From contig NZ_QRVG01000005.1 of NCBI RefSeq assembly GCF_003459245.1, positions 47,689-111,688 on the forward strand: a stretch of 64,000 nt of DNA. The letters are read 5' to 3'. The notes below the pieces were generated by a model. It searched no databases, had not been told where the DNA came from, and was given only the letters and a program-made list of their open reading frames with translations. Source of the DNA: Collinsella sp. AF23-2 (GTDB taxonomy: Bacteria > Actinomycetota > Coriobacteriia > Coriobacteriales > Coriobacteriaceae). Below, piece by piece: positions 1 to 8,784 of this stretch (position 1 is the stretch's first letter; every line of letters begins with the position of its first letter). Position numbers and translations under genes: made by a program.

Positions 1-114
1 CGTTTTTAGCCTGTTTGTGGGCTCAAAGTGGGAGATTATCCACTCTCGCCATTTGGGCGTCCAAAAATCCTCGCTCGTTTTGTCTTAGTCATTGGGGACG
101 TTCTTAAACGACTA
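1..114. repeat. Composite intergenic repeat: right half of family A hairpin plus family B hairpin
   Basis: Positions 26-47 carry the right arm (GGGAGATTATCCACTCTC) of a hairpin whose left arm lies before the window. The same arm occurs in complete copies at 20452-20515 and 48350-48413. It is followed by a tail of the GTCCAAAAATCC type, also seen at 20527. Positions 86-114 form a second stem, TAGTCATT paired with AACGACTA (one mismatch), around the loop GGGGACGTTCTTA, which recurs at 15438, 19618 and 48311. No gene is seen here. Confidence 0.75.
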
Positions 115-284
115 GTCGCTGGCGACGTCCCTCGCCGTCGGCGGATTTTGGGACATGTGGCCCGCTTTTTGGGCCCGCCTGTCGGTACACTAAAAGCACT
201 ATGGGTACCTGCGAGCGACATATCGGCCACGCGGCCGCCCGATCCGCACCCGTGGCGGATCCCAGGGGCGGCAGGCTCTTCGCC

Positions 285-2084
285 ATGCCGCGATTCCTTG
301 TTGGCATATCGCATGGCGTGTATCGCCACCGCGTCTTTGTTATCGCCGGCGCCATTACCGCGCTGTTCCTTATGCTTTTGGCAGTCTTGCCGGCACTGTT
401 CGTCTCCGACCCCAAGCTTTCCAACACCGTGCCCGCCTATAGCGAGGTGTCCGAAGAGGTCGTGGATGCGCTCGTCCACTCGAGCTCTCTCCCGCTGCTT
501 GTCGCCGCAATTGCATTTTCAATCTGGGGTGTGTTGGCGTACCTACGCTGCTTGGACTACGTCTTGCGCCGCCGCCTTGTTGCCATCGCCGCCATTTGTG
601 CCCTGTGGATGATCGAGGTCATCCTCAAATATAAGTCGTTCACGCCGTTCTATGCCACCGTGCTGTGGTACCTGTACTACGTGCCCATGACGCTCATTCC
701 GCTGGTCTACCAGCTGTGCGGTCTGCGCCTCGCGGGTTTGGAACAGCATCGTATGGGGCGTCGGTACCGCACCGTTTTGTGGGTCATGGCTGTCCTGCTT
801 ATCGGCTTTGTGCTTACTAACGATGTTCATCAGCAGGTCTTCCATTTCGATCGATCGAGTGGAACCTGGAGCAACGATTACACATATGGTTGGGGCTACG
901 GTACCGTTCTGGTATGGACAGCCTTTAACTTCGTTGCCTTTTTTATCTTGGTAGGACGGTCCTCGTCTTTTCGTATTCAGCGTTTCTCGGGCACGGCCGC
1001 GCTTGTCCTATTGGGCGGCGCGTTCTTTGCCATTTCATATGCGCTGCGTGTGCCCTGGGCATGGAGGCTTAATTTTTCACTTGTCTACTGCGTCCTGTGC
1101 GTGGTGGCGATGGAAATCTGTCTCGATTGCGGTGTCATCCCGTCGTACCACGATATCGCCGGTATTTTCGGCACCTTGCCGCTTGACCTCAAAGTTCTAA
1201 CGCGTGACCTGCAGGAAGTCTATGTCACGCCGGTGTCAAAGCCAATGCCGGTAGGCGTGCGTGAGGAGTTGCGGGTCCAAGAGCACGGGCACGCTCACGC
1301 CTTTGCCGTGGCGTCCGATCCCGATGTAATGTATCGCGCCTTTCCGCTGCTGGGTGGATCGGCTCTCCTTGCCCAGGACGTCTCGGAGCTCAACGAACTC
1401 AATCGCGAACTGGCGCATCGTCGCATGGAGCTGCAACGCCAAAATGAGCTGCTTGCCGCCGACTACGACCTTAAGACACATTTGGCAGACCAAGAGGCCG
1501 AGACCTTACTGGTCCAAGACGTGGACCAAGCGCTTGCCCGTGCGCTCGAAGGGATGTACGACCTGCTGAGCTCGCTGCCGCCGTTGACCGATGAGGCATC
1601 TTCGCACGAGCGTTACCGCATGCTGCAGCGCGCCAAGATGCTCGTCGCCTATTGCAAACGCAAGGGGTCGCTCACGTTGGCACAGCACGGGGAGAGCGGT
1701 TTTGACCGCGACCGCATTCAGCTCATCGCCAACGAGCTTGCAAGTGACCTACGCACCATCGATGTCGATTGCGCCTCGATTATCGCCATACGGCGCCCGA
1801 TGCACGCCAGTACGGTAAGCGCCCTGTACGACTGCGTGTATGACTTTGCGTTTTTTGCCTACACCACCGACCATCCGGCGCTTATGTATCACTTGGGCGA
1901 CCATGACCGGTGCAGTGTCGAGCTGCGCGCCACGCTTTTTTCCAACGATGATGAAGATCTTTCGCAGACGCCCGCTGCGCAAGAGCTCGAAAGCGCTCTG
2001 CAAGGGCGCAACGTGGCATACCGCCTTGAGGGCGAGCCCGGCCAGCTGCGCATGATCGTCTTGATGCCGAGGGCGGGTGAGTGA
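285..2084 (+). CDS. 7TM sensor protein with degenerate histidine-kinase-like C-terminus
   Basis: The N-terminal half is an integral membrane region of about seven segments. It resembles the histidine-kinase 7TM sensor domain: the stretches YYVPMTLIPLVYQ and LTNDVHQQVFHF are typical of that family. A coiled-coil-like linker follows (about residues 370-420), then a cytosolic region with KMLVAYCKRKGSLTL. No phospho-accepting H-box and no ATP-binding N, G1 or G2 box is visible, so it is probably not an active kinase. It overlaps the next gene by four bases (GTGA), so it is translationally coupled to a kinase and regulator, and a role as signal-sensing partner is inferred. An in-frame ATG at 201 sits just after a possible -10 (TACACT, 186-191) and could be a leaderless start. 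I prefer 285 because the product then begins directly before the first membrane segment. Confidence 0.75.
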   Translation: MPRFLVGISHGVYRHRVFVIAGAITALFLMLLAVLPALFVSDPKLSNTVPAYSEVSEEVVDALVHSSSLPLLVAAIAFSIWGVLAYLRCLDYVLRRRLVAIAAICALWMIEVILKYKSFTPFYATVLWYLYYVPMTLIPLVYQLCGLRLAGLEQHRMGRRYRTVLWVMAVLLIGFVLTNDVHQQVFHFDRSSGTWSNDYTYGWGYGTVLVWTAFNFVAFFILVGRSSSFRIQRFSGTAALVLLGGAFFAISYALRVPWAWRLNFSLVYCVLCVVAMEICLDCGVIPSYHDIAGIFGTLPLDLKVLTRDLQEVYVTPVSKPMPVGVREELRVQEHGHAHAFAVASDPDVMYRAFPLLGGSALLAQDVSELNELNRELAHRRMELQRQNELLAADYDLKTHLADQEAETLLVQDVDQALARALEGMYDLLSSLPPLTDEASSHERYRMLQRAKMLVAYCKRKGSLTLAQHGESGFDRDRIQLIANELASDLRTIDVDCASIIAIRRPMHASTVSALYDCVYDFAFFAYTTDHPALMYHLGDHDRCSVELRATLFSNDDEDLSQTPAAQELESALQGRNVAYRLEGEPGQLRMIVLMPRAGE

Positions 2085-3580
2085 CGATGCAGATTTCGTT
2101 CATCCTTCCCCAAATCGTTGCGCTCGATGTTGTCTTTGCCCTGGCTGCGTGTCTGCAGATGATCCACGTCCCGCTCATCGCATCGCGCCGCTCGTCCTAT
2201 AACCGTAAGGTGATTTGCGCCTACGAGACGAGCCTGGTGCTTCACCTGATGATTTCGGCGCTCATCTTATTCGCGTCGTCTGGCTCGTATCTGGTGGCGT
2301 CGCTTGACGTTTGCGCCAGGGCAATGGGCGGAGTGCTGTGGCTCAATGCCGCGATCTTTGCCTATGGCGTGGTCCTTATGGTGCGCTATCGTCGCCCTGT
2401 CATGCTGGCCGAGCTGCTGCTTGTTGGCGCCGTGACACCGCCGGTGGTTTTTGCCATGGGCTCGGTGTGGGCCGTTGTCCTTATCGCAGAGGGAGCGTTC
2501 TTCCTGTTCCGTTCCGTCGCGGCGCTCTTGATGGACGTCCGTAACCGCCAAGAGGATATCACCGCGTTCTCGACGATTGAAACCATCAACGTGATTCCCG
2601 TGGGCATCCTGTATCTGGACTCGAGGGGCCGTCCACTGCTCATGAACCGCTGCATGCGCAAAAACCTGGCGGAGCTTCATATGCCCACCGACCTAGGCGA
2701 TATGAGCGGTACATGGAACGACCTGCGCAAGCTCAGCATGCAAATGCCCGAAGGCGGTAAGAACCGCGTGCGGATCAACCTGGACCGCTTTGGTGAGGCG
2801 CGTGCGGTGGTCGAGGTTTCTCCCGCCGAGATTCGCCTGTTTGTGTGCGATGACGTTATGGTCTCGGGCCGTTCGTTCGAGCGCATAATCGGTCTGGACG
2901 TGACAGAGTATGCGCATGCGCATGACCGCCTGGCGCAGGCCAATCACCTGCTTGAGCTTGCGGGCCAAGAGCTCCAGGCCCAGATCGAAGAAGTCAAAAA
3001 AGTTGCCGACAATGCGGCCTATCTGCGCATGCGCACCCGCGTTCACGATGTGATCGGCCAGCGCCTATCAATCCTTCATCGCTATTTGGAGGAGGGGCGC
3101 TTGGACGACGAGTCGCTCGAGCAGATCGACCCGCTGCTGCGCTCAATCGCTGCCGATCTGCGCAGCGGGGGCGACACCGAACCGGCAGAGCAACTGGGCG
3201 ATATCGTCCATGCTTTTGGCCTGGTGAGCGTGCAGATCGATGTTGAGGGTGCGCTGCCTGAGGACGCACGTGTCGCCGCTGCCTTTTTGCAGATTATCCG
3301 CGAGGCCTCGACCAACGCCACCAAGCATGCGCAGGCGCATCGGGTCCATGTGCGCTTGTGGCAGGAGAGGACGGATGCTGACGCCGTCGCGCACATGACG
3401 ATTTCTAACGACGGGTCCCCGGCCCCCGTATCGTATCGCGAGGGAACGGGTATCCCAGGTATGAGGCATGTCGCGCAAGATCTGGGTGGCAGCCTAGAGG
3501 TCCACGCCACCCCGCCCTTTACGCTTACGGTATCCATTCCGCTTAACGCTAGCGACACGTCCCAAAGGAGAAACTCATGA
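2081..3580 (+). CDS. Membrane sensor histidine kinase, NarX/LuxR-system type
   Basis: The first about 165 residues contain five or six hydrophobic segments. A PAS-like section follows (NVIPVGILYLDSRGRPLLMN), then a helical linker and a HisKA_3-like box with VHDVIGQRLS, where His322 is the likely phosphorylation site. The C-terminus has ATPase motifs: REASTNATKHAQA (N box) and GTGIPGMRH (G box). The partner regulator starts in the stop codon of this gene (ATGA). The start is taken as GTG 2081, overlapping the stop of the upstream sensor; an ATG at 2087 is the alternative. The signal is unknown. Confidence 0.88.
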   Translation: MTMQISFILPQIVALDVVFALAACLQMIHVPLIASRRSSYNRKVICAYETSLVLHLMISALILFASSGSYLVASLDVCARAMGGVLWLNAAIFAYGVVLMVRYRRPVMLAELLLVGAVTPPVVFAMGSVWAVVLIAEGAFFLFRSVAALLMDVRNRQEDITAFSTIETINVIPVGILYLDSRGRPLLMNRCMRKNLAELHMPTDLGDMSGTWNDLRKLSMQMPEGGKNRVRINLDRFGEARAVVEVSPAEIRLFVCDDVMVSGRSFERIIGLDVTEYAHAHDRLAQANHLLELAGQELQAQIEEVKKVADNAAYLRMRTRVHDVIGQRLSILHRYLEEGRLDDESLEQIDPLLRSIAADLRSGGDTEPAEQLGDIVHAFGLVSVQIDVEGALPEDARVAAAFLQIIREASTNATKHAQAHRVHVRLWQERTDADAVAHMTISNDGSPAPVSYREGTGIPGMRHVAQDLGGSLEVHATPPFTLTVSIPLNASDTSQRRNS

Positions 3581-4197
3581 TCCGCGTGTTAATTGTCGAA
3601 GATCAGGCCATCCTGCGCGAGAGCCTGGCGCGCTCCGTTGGCGACCAGCCCGATATGACCGTCGTTGCCGCGATCGCCGATGCCTCCGAGGCCTTGGGTG
3701 TCGCGCTCAAGGAGCGCCCGGACATGATACTGATGGACGTGTGCACCGAGCACGATTCAAACGGCATCGTGGCGGCGGCACGCATCAAGGAGCAGCTGCC
3801 CGAGTGTCGCATCATTATCATGACAGGCATGCCCGAGATCACCTTTGTCGATCAGGCCCGCGAGGCGGGCGTCGATAGCTTTGTGTACAAGAACGTCGGT
3901 ATCGACGAGCTGTTCGCCGTGATGCGCTCCACGCTGGCGGGTTACTGCACGTTTCCCAAGCCGCCCGAGAGCATCTTCTCGGGCACGGCGGCCCTCGACG
4001 ATGTCGAGCTGTCGATCTTGCGCCTTGCCTGCGAGGGTAAAAGCCGCCGCGAGATTGCGGCCGAGCTGTTTATGAGCGAGGGCACCATCAAGCGCCGCAT
4101 CTCGGAGATCCTGAGCAAGACCGGCTACGACAACATCATGCGTCTGGCCGTACATGCGGTGACCGAGGGCAGCATCGTTCCCAACATAGAGCGCTAG
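3577..4197 (+). CDS. Two-component response regulator, NarL/LuxR family
   Basis: Receiver domain at residues 1-120: acidic pair near Glu8-Asp9, phospho-acceptor Asp54 (in MILMDVC) and conserved Lys105 (VYKN). A LuxR-type helix-turn-helix follows at about 139-195 (RREIAAELFMSEGTIKRRISEIL). It is translationally coupled to the kinase upstream, with the ATG overlapping its TGA, and a good ribosome site (AAAGGAG) precedes it. It should be the output of the 285-4197 signalling unit. Targets are not shown by the sequence. A strong terminator follows. Confidence 0.92.
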   Translation: MIRVLIVEDQAILRESLARSVGDQPDMTVVAAIADASEALGVALKERPDMILMDVCTEHDSNGIVAAARIKEQLPECRIIIMTGMPEITFVDQAREAGVDSFVYKNVGIDELFAVMRSTLAGYCTFPKPPESIFSGTAALDDVELSILRLACEGKSRREIAAELFMSEGTIKRRISEILSKTGYDNIMRLAVHAVTEGSIVPNIER

Positions 4198-4223
4198 CGC
4201 TCGTTGCGCATCGGCATAAAAGC

Positions 4224-4258
4224 GACGGGGCCGCAGGATCATCTCCTGCGGCCCCGTC
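4224..4258 (+). terminator. Hairpin terminator after the sensor/kinase/regulator operon
   Basis: A perfect 15-bp stem, GACGGGGCCGCAGGA with its complement, surrounds the loop TCATC. There is no clear T-run, so intrinsic termination may be weak. It lies between convergent genes and may serve both. Confidence 0.7.
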
Positions 4259-4306
4259 TGGTGTGCGCGGATGTGTCCGCCAATCCGCGGCTGTCGTGGT
4301 CTACCG

Positions 4307-5149
4307 CTACGCGATGGTTGCGCTGTAGGAGGCGACGTCCTCGTAGGAATCGGTCAGGTAGGCGTCGATGCCGATGGTCGTGTTGACCAGGTCGTCAAGG
4401 CTATCGAGCGTGCCGTTCGAGAACGTGAATTCCTCAGTGGCGTTGGTGCCGGGCATCAGGTGAGCCGAGAACCAGGGTTCCTTCATGGTGCCGTTGACGT
4501 TGGTCTTGCCGCTGGGGGCGTAGAAGGTCAGGTCCTTGTCGCTCTTGTTGGTGATGTTGACGACAAAACCGATGTCGCCCCACTCGTCCTTGAACTTCTC
4601 GGTGATGGTAATGGTGCACAGGTCGTCATCGGCAACGGTGACGGCGGGGGAGATTTCAATCTTCTGGACGTCGTCGTCTTCGACGGCCTCGTCGATCTCT
4701 TCTTCCTTCTCGGCCGCCTCGCGATCCTTCTTCACCGTGCCGGACAGGTCCTTGTCGGACTTGGTAAAGACAAGATTGCCGTCATCCTCTTCGAGGATGA
4801 GCTTGCCGTCCTTGAGCTTCATGTCATGCGACTCGTCTTCGGCGGTGATGGTTACGGTGGTGGCGTCTTTTGCCTCCCATTTAAGGTCGACGACTTCAAG
4901 GAACAGGTCGAGGGCACCTGTACCGTCCTCATCGAGAATCAGGACGCAGTGCACACCCCAATCCTCGAGCATCTTCATGTACTCATCGGTCAGCTCTTCG
5001 CCCTCCATGGTTCCACCCGAGAGTTCCCAGCTGCCGACGAAGTTGGCCTTGGGGTCTTTGCCGCCGCCGCTGCAGCCCGTCAGGGCAAAGGCGAGCGCAA
5101 GGACGCATGTCAGAAATGCGAGTACGGACTTTTTGAACGTTGTCTTCAT
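4307..5149 (-). CDS. Secreted lipoprotein of unknown function
   Basis: The product is 280 residues. It starts with a lysine-containing signal peptide and a lipobox LTGC, with Cys26 the likely lipidation site, so it should be anchored outside the membrane. The middle is rich in Asp, Glu and Lys (about residues 130-165), which looks like a charged linker between two beta-rich halves. The C-terminal half (ITITEKFKDEWGDIGFVVNITNKSDKDL) resembles extracellular immunoglobulin-like or DUF-type domains often found in Gram-positive lipoproteins. The start is set by an excellent Shine-Dalgarno sequence (AGGAGGACACC) directly before ATG. Longer forms reading back to 5386 lack this and have no signal peptide at the front. 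It lies downstream of the SPFH gene on the same strand. Confidence 0.85.
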   Translation of the reverse strand: MKTTFKKSVLAFLTCVLALAFALTGCSGGGKDPKANFVGSWELSGGTMEGEELTDEYMKMLEDWGVHCVLILDEDGTGALDLFLEVVDLKWEAKDATTVTITAEDESHDMKLKDGKLILEEDDGNLVFTKSDKDLSGTVKKDREAAEKEEEIDEAVEDDDVQKIEISPAVTVADDDLCTITITEKFKDEWGDIGFVVNITNKSDKDLTFYAPSGKTNVNGTMKEPWFSAHLMPGTNATEEFTFSNGTLDSLDDLVNTTIGIDAYLTDSYEDVASYSATIA

Positions 5150-5229
5150 GGTGTCCTCCTTTATCGAACGAAACCCATAGAAGCAAATGCGGGGGTGGCG
5201 GATCCCCCGCCAATTACCAGATAGAGGGG

Positions 5230-6471
5230 CTAGGGCCTGGGCGTTCCGCAGTTGCTGCAGAACTTGCCGCCGTTTTCGCTGCCGCAGTTGGGGCAGAACC
5301 ACTTGGCCGGTGCCGGGGCGGGTGCGGGACTGCCACACTCGGAGCAGAACTTGCCGGTGTTGGTGGCGCCGCAGCTGCAGGTCCATGTGCCGGCCGCGGG
5401 AGCAGCGGCAGGAGCCGGTGCGGGAGCGGGTGCCGGAGCCGGCTGCGGGACGGCCTGCTGCTGTGCCTGGCCGGCGGCGAACAGCTGGCTGGCGTTCATG
5501 CCGCCCATGCCACCTGCCATGCCCATGCCCATAAAGCCTGCCATCGCGCCGTTGGGATTGGCGGCTGCCGCGCGCATTGCGTCGCTCTGGGCGCTGGCAA
5601 TGTTGGCTGCCGCCATAGTGGGATCGCGCATGACGGCGGCCTTCTGCAGGTCCTTGATCATCTGCTCGTCTTCTTGCGAGGCTGCGATGGAGTTGACGCC
5701 AAAGCTCACGATCTCGACACCACGCAGGTCGCGCCAGTCGGCAGAGAGGACCTCGTTGAGCGCACGAGCGAGCTCGGTGGTGTGGCCGGGGATGGCGCTG
5801 TAGCGGATGCCCATCTCCGAGATCTTGGCGAAGGCGGGCTGCAGGGCGGTGAGAAGCTCGGACTTAAGCTGGCTGTCGATCTTGTCGCGCGTGTAGCTAT
5901 CGGTCACGTTGCCGCATACGTTGGTGTAGAACAGCAGCGGGTTGGTGATGCGGTACGAATACTCGCCGTTGCAACGCACGGAGATGTCGACGTCCAGGCC
6001 AATGTTGTTATCGACCACGCGGAAGGGCACAGGCGAGGCGGTGCCGTACTTGTTGCCGATGATCTCCTTGGTGTTGATGAAGTAGACACGCTGGTCCTTG
6101 CCCGCGTCGCCGCCAAAGGTAAAGCGGCTGCCGATATTGGCGAAGGTCTCCTTGATGGAATCGCCCAGGTTGCCGCTAAAGACGCTCGGCTCGCTGCCGG
6201 TATCGAAGACGAACTCACCGGGCTCCAGCGCGACTTCGATGATCTTGCCGTTTTGCACCACGAGCATGCCCTGGCCGTCGTTGACGGCGATGACCGAGCC
6301 GTTGGAGATGACGTTGTCCTCGCCGCGCGTGTTGGAGCTGCGGCCACCGGTGCGTTTGCTGCCCTTGCAGGCCAAGACGTCAGCAGGCATCGATTCGCAG
6401 TAGATAAATTCCTTCCACTGGTCGGCCATGACGCCGCCGGCAGCTCCCAATCCAGCTTTCAAGAGTCCCAT
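5230..6471 (-). CDS. SPFH-domain protein with C-terminal zinc ribbons (YdjI-like)
   Basis: The N-terminal about 290 residues resemble the SPFH/virion-core-like domain of Bacillus YdjI (MADQWKEFIYCESMPADVL; ITNPLLFYTNVCGN; VEIVSFGVNSIAAS). A Met/Gly/Ala-rich stretch follows, then Pro-Ala linkers and two zinc ribbons of the CxCGxxNxGKFCSxCG and CPNCGxxNxGKFCSNCG type. The family is linked to membrane stress responses and oligomeric scaffolds. The next genes upstream on the same strand are also zinc-ribbon proteins, forming a probable operon (8604 to 4307). It has no membrane segment of its own. Confidence 0.85.
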   Translation of the reverse strand: MGLLKAGLGAAGGVMADQWKEFIYCESMPADVLACKGSKRTGGRSSNTRGEDNVISNGSVIAVNDGQGMLVVQNGKIIEVALEPGEFVFDTGSEPSVFSGNLGDSIKETFANIGSRFTFGGDAGKDQRVYFINTKEIIGNKYGTASPVPFRVVDNNIGLDVDISVRCNGEYSYRITNPLLFYTNVCGNVTDSYTRDKIDSQLKSELLTALQPAFAKISEMGIRYSAIPGHTTELARALNEVLSADWRDLRGVEIVSFGVNSIAASQEDEQMIKDLQKAAVMRDPTMAAANIASAQSDAMRAAAANPNGAMAGFMGMGMAGGMGGMNASQLFAAGQAQQQAVPQPAPAPAPAPAPAAAPAAGTWTCSCGATNTGKFCSECGSPAPAPAPAKWFCPNCGSENGGKFCSNCGTPRP

Positions 6472-6519
6472 GGTGATCTTCCTTTCTCGTCAAAGGCCGG
6501 GTGGTATTGGTCGGATTGC

Positions 6520-7842
6520 TTAGTCGTCCTTGTCGTCTTTCATGACAACGGTGGTCTCGGTGTGGTTGAAGGTGTCGTGCTTCTCGGTCAGGTCGAGCTC
6601 GCCGCAGTACTCGTCGGCGTGGGTGGCCTCGTTGGCCGTCTTGAGCTGGCCTACCAGTAGCACGTCTCCGATAATCACGATGATCAGCGGCGCGACGATG
6701 TTGATGAGGATGCCCTCGATATCAAAGGCGAGGTAATCCGGATCGAAGGCGTTCTCACCCATAAAGAGAATCTGGGAGAGGATAAATCCGATCACAAAGA
6801 ACAGCACCGAGGCAATAGCGAGCTTGGGCTTGGAGCAGGGGAGCTCGCCGACCAAGCGGCCGGTCTGGCCGTTCATGGCAAACAGGTAGCTCTTGCCGTT
6901 CCACGAGGTGGAGAGCATCCAGACGGGGAACAGGGCGTAGTCGCTGTCTTCCCAGGTGTAGTCGAGCTGCTTGCTTTCGACCGTGGCATCGTCGTATTCG
7001 TCGACGACAGTCTCGCGCAGGGCCGAGATCGTGCTTTCTTCCATACGGCGCTCGGCGCGCGCCTTGCAGGTCTCGCAGTCCTCGTCGTAACGGTTGGCGA
7101 TGTAGCCGGGCATATATGCGACCGAGAACGGACGCAGCGCGTCGTAGTCAAACGGCTCGATGGCGTCCATGTGGCCGTCGGGCATCTTGGACGATCCGTC
7201 GACGGGCACGCGCTTAAACGAGATATTGCCCTTGCGATAGGCATCGTAGTGGTCGGTGGTCGTGACGGTGCGGTCGGATTCCTCGGTCACGGTCTCGTTG
7301 GTCGCGTCAAAGTACACTTCGCCGTCCACGCGGGCGCCGTAGAGCCAAAACGGCACGTAGACACCTTGGACCTCGTCGATGTGGTTGCCGGTGACAAAGC
7401 TCTTGGGCAGCAAGATCTTGCCCTTGTAGTGTTCCTTGAGTGCGGCCGTGACGTCGTCGCGCCCGAGCTTAAACGGAATCACCAGGTCGGGCGAGAAGTC
7501 GCCAGAGAGCTGGCCGGGCGCCACGGCGGAGTTGCCGCAGTACGGGCAGGTGGTGACGGCGACGGTGCCGTCGGACACGAGCTCGGCGCCGCACGACGAG
7601 CAGATGTAGCCGGCGTTTTGGGCGAGCTCCTGCACGGCATCGTCGGCAGCAGGTTTGGGAGCTGCGGCTGCGGCATCGGCTTTGGCATCTGCCTTGTCCT
7701 GGCGCTCGCGATAGAGGGCCTCGACTTCTTCGACTTCAAAGCGTGAGTCACAGTAGTCGCAGACAAGCTTTTGCTCGGCGCTGGCAAAATGCAGGGGACC
7801 ACCGCAGGCAGGGCACTGATAGTTAACGCTCTCGAAGGCCAT
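6520..7842 (-). CDS. Zinc-ribbon membrane protein, YdjG-like (TFIIB-type zinc ribbon)
   Basis: The 440-residue product begins with a zinc ribbon (Cys10, Cys13, Cys28, Cys31). It has a second ribbon at about 81-102 (CSSCGAELVSDGTVAVTTCPYCG), an Ala-rich spacer between them, a beta-rich central domain (LVIPFKLGRDDVTAALKEHY; VYVPFWLYGARVDGEVYF) and two C-terminal membrane segments (about 345-365 and 380-400). The layout is that of Bacillus YdjG and related proteins often mis-described as PriA-like. It is probably an inner-membrane partner of the SPFH protein next door. The exact role is unknown. Confidence 0.82.
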   Translation of the reverse strand: MAFESVNYQCPACGGPLHFASAEQKLVCDYCDSRFEVEEVEALYRERQDKADAKADAAAAAPKPAADDAVQELAQNAGYICSSCGAELVSDGTVAVTTCPYCGNSAVAPGQLSGDFSPDLVIPFKLGRDDVTAALKEHYKGKILLPKSFVTGNHIDEVQGVYVPFWLYGARVDGEVYFDATNETVTEESDRTVTTTDHYDAYRKGNISFKRVPVDGSSKMPDGHMDAIEPFDYDALRPFSVAYMPGYIANRYDEDCETCKARAERRMEESTISALRETVVDEYDDATVESKQLDYTWEDSDYALFPVWMLSTSWNGKSYLFAMNGQTGRLVGELPCSKPKLAIASVLFFVIGFILSQILFMGENAFDPDYLAFDIEGILINIVAPLIIVIIGDVLLVGQLKTANEATHADEYCGELDLTEKHDTFNHTETTVVMKDDKDD

Positions 7843-7866
7843 GATCGGTCCTTTCCGTGCCGGAGG

Positions 7867-8604
7867 CTATGCGCCGATGGCGCCGCCGCAGTATTCGCAG
7901 CGCCCACTGGCATCGGGAATGGTGGTGGCTCCGCAGAAGGGGCAGGTCACCGCGGTCTTGGGGGCCTTGGCGGCCGCGACGCTGTCGCGCGTCTCCTGGC
8001 GCAGCTGCACCAGCGCGTCGCGGACCTCGGTTGCCTGGCGCTTGGCCTCGCGGTATTCGATGGAGCCGCGCTGATCGATGGTGGAGTCGTTCACGCGCAG
8101 GTTGATCTCGGTAAAGTACGGCGTGTTGACGTGGATGGTCAGATTAAAGTCGTAATCCAGGTCGTAGCGCGGCGGGTTGTAGCTCTCGCGCTCGCCGTCC
8201 TTGGTCTCGCGATAGATTTCGGTGCGATGCTCGTCGATATCCATATCGCAGCCGAGTACCTGCGAGAACTCGATGATGTCGGGATTGGCGTCGCGCCAGC
8301 GGCTCTGCGAGGTAATGATCAGCAGGCCCGCGTCCTCGTCGAGCATGATGTTGGTGCGCCCGGCAGAAAGCGTGCGCGTGGGGTTGAACGACGCCAGGCG
8401 CTCGGCATTGGCCTCGCGGTAGGCGAGCTGCTCGCGGATATCGTCCGCGGTGCTGGAGCGATAGCCGTGAAAGTAGGGGGAGAGCTTGCCGGCGCACTCT
8501 TTGCACAGGTAGCCTTCAGTGATTTTTGTCTTACCTAGAAGTCCCAGCTCGGTACCGCAAATCGCGCACTCTTTCTTCTCGAACATCTTGTCAAAGAAGC
8601 CCAT
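7867..8604 (-). CDS. DUF4428-domain zinc-finger protein
   Basis: The N-terminus (MGFFDKMFEKKECAICG through CKEC) is a four-Cys DUF4428-type zinc finger. The middle is a PH-like beta domain (SRWRDANPDIIEFSQVLGCDMDID). The C-terminus is a second ribbon (CPFCGATTIPDASGRCEYCG). It is the first gene of the minus-strand operon that continues with the YdjG-like and SPFH genes; the gap to the next gene is 24 bp. Three proteins in a row with terminal zinc ribbons suggest one complex, which is inference. No enzymatic motif is visible. Confidence 0.82.
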   Translation of the reverse strand: MGFFDKMFEKKECAICGTELGLLGKTKITEGYLCKECAGKLSPYFHGYRSSTADDIREQLAYREANAERLASFNPTRTLSAGRTNIMLDEDAGLLIITSQSRWRDANPDIIEFSQVLGCDMDIDEHRTEIYRETKDGERESYNPPRYDLDYDFNLTIHVNTPYFTEINLRVNDSTIDQRGSIEYREAKRQATEVRDALVQLRQETRDSVAAAKAPKTAVTCPFCGATTIPDASGRCEYCGGAIGA

Positions 8605-8717
8605 GGCTGCCTCCCATCAACTGGTAGCGTGTGTCACTTTTGATGATGGGGGAGTGCGCAGCCTTTCACGATACCCAGACGGCTCAACGAGTCTCCACAA
8701 CTGGGACACATGGCTCA

Positions 8718-8745
8718 TTTTTCCTACTCATTGGGGACACTCTTT
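8718..8745 (+). repeat. Fragment of family B GGGGAC repeat
   Basis: CTACTCATTGGGGACACTC matches the left arm and loop of the hairpins at 15438, 19618 and 48311, but the right arm (AATGAGTG type) is missing. It lies in the 180-bp gap between the DUF4428 and DUF1593 genes. Confidence 0.55.
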
Positions 8746-8784
8746 GTCGAATGCGGCGGCTGCCGAATGTGGGCGCCGTTCTTG

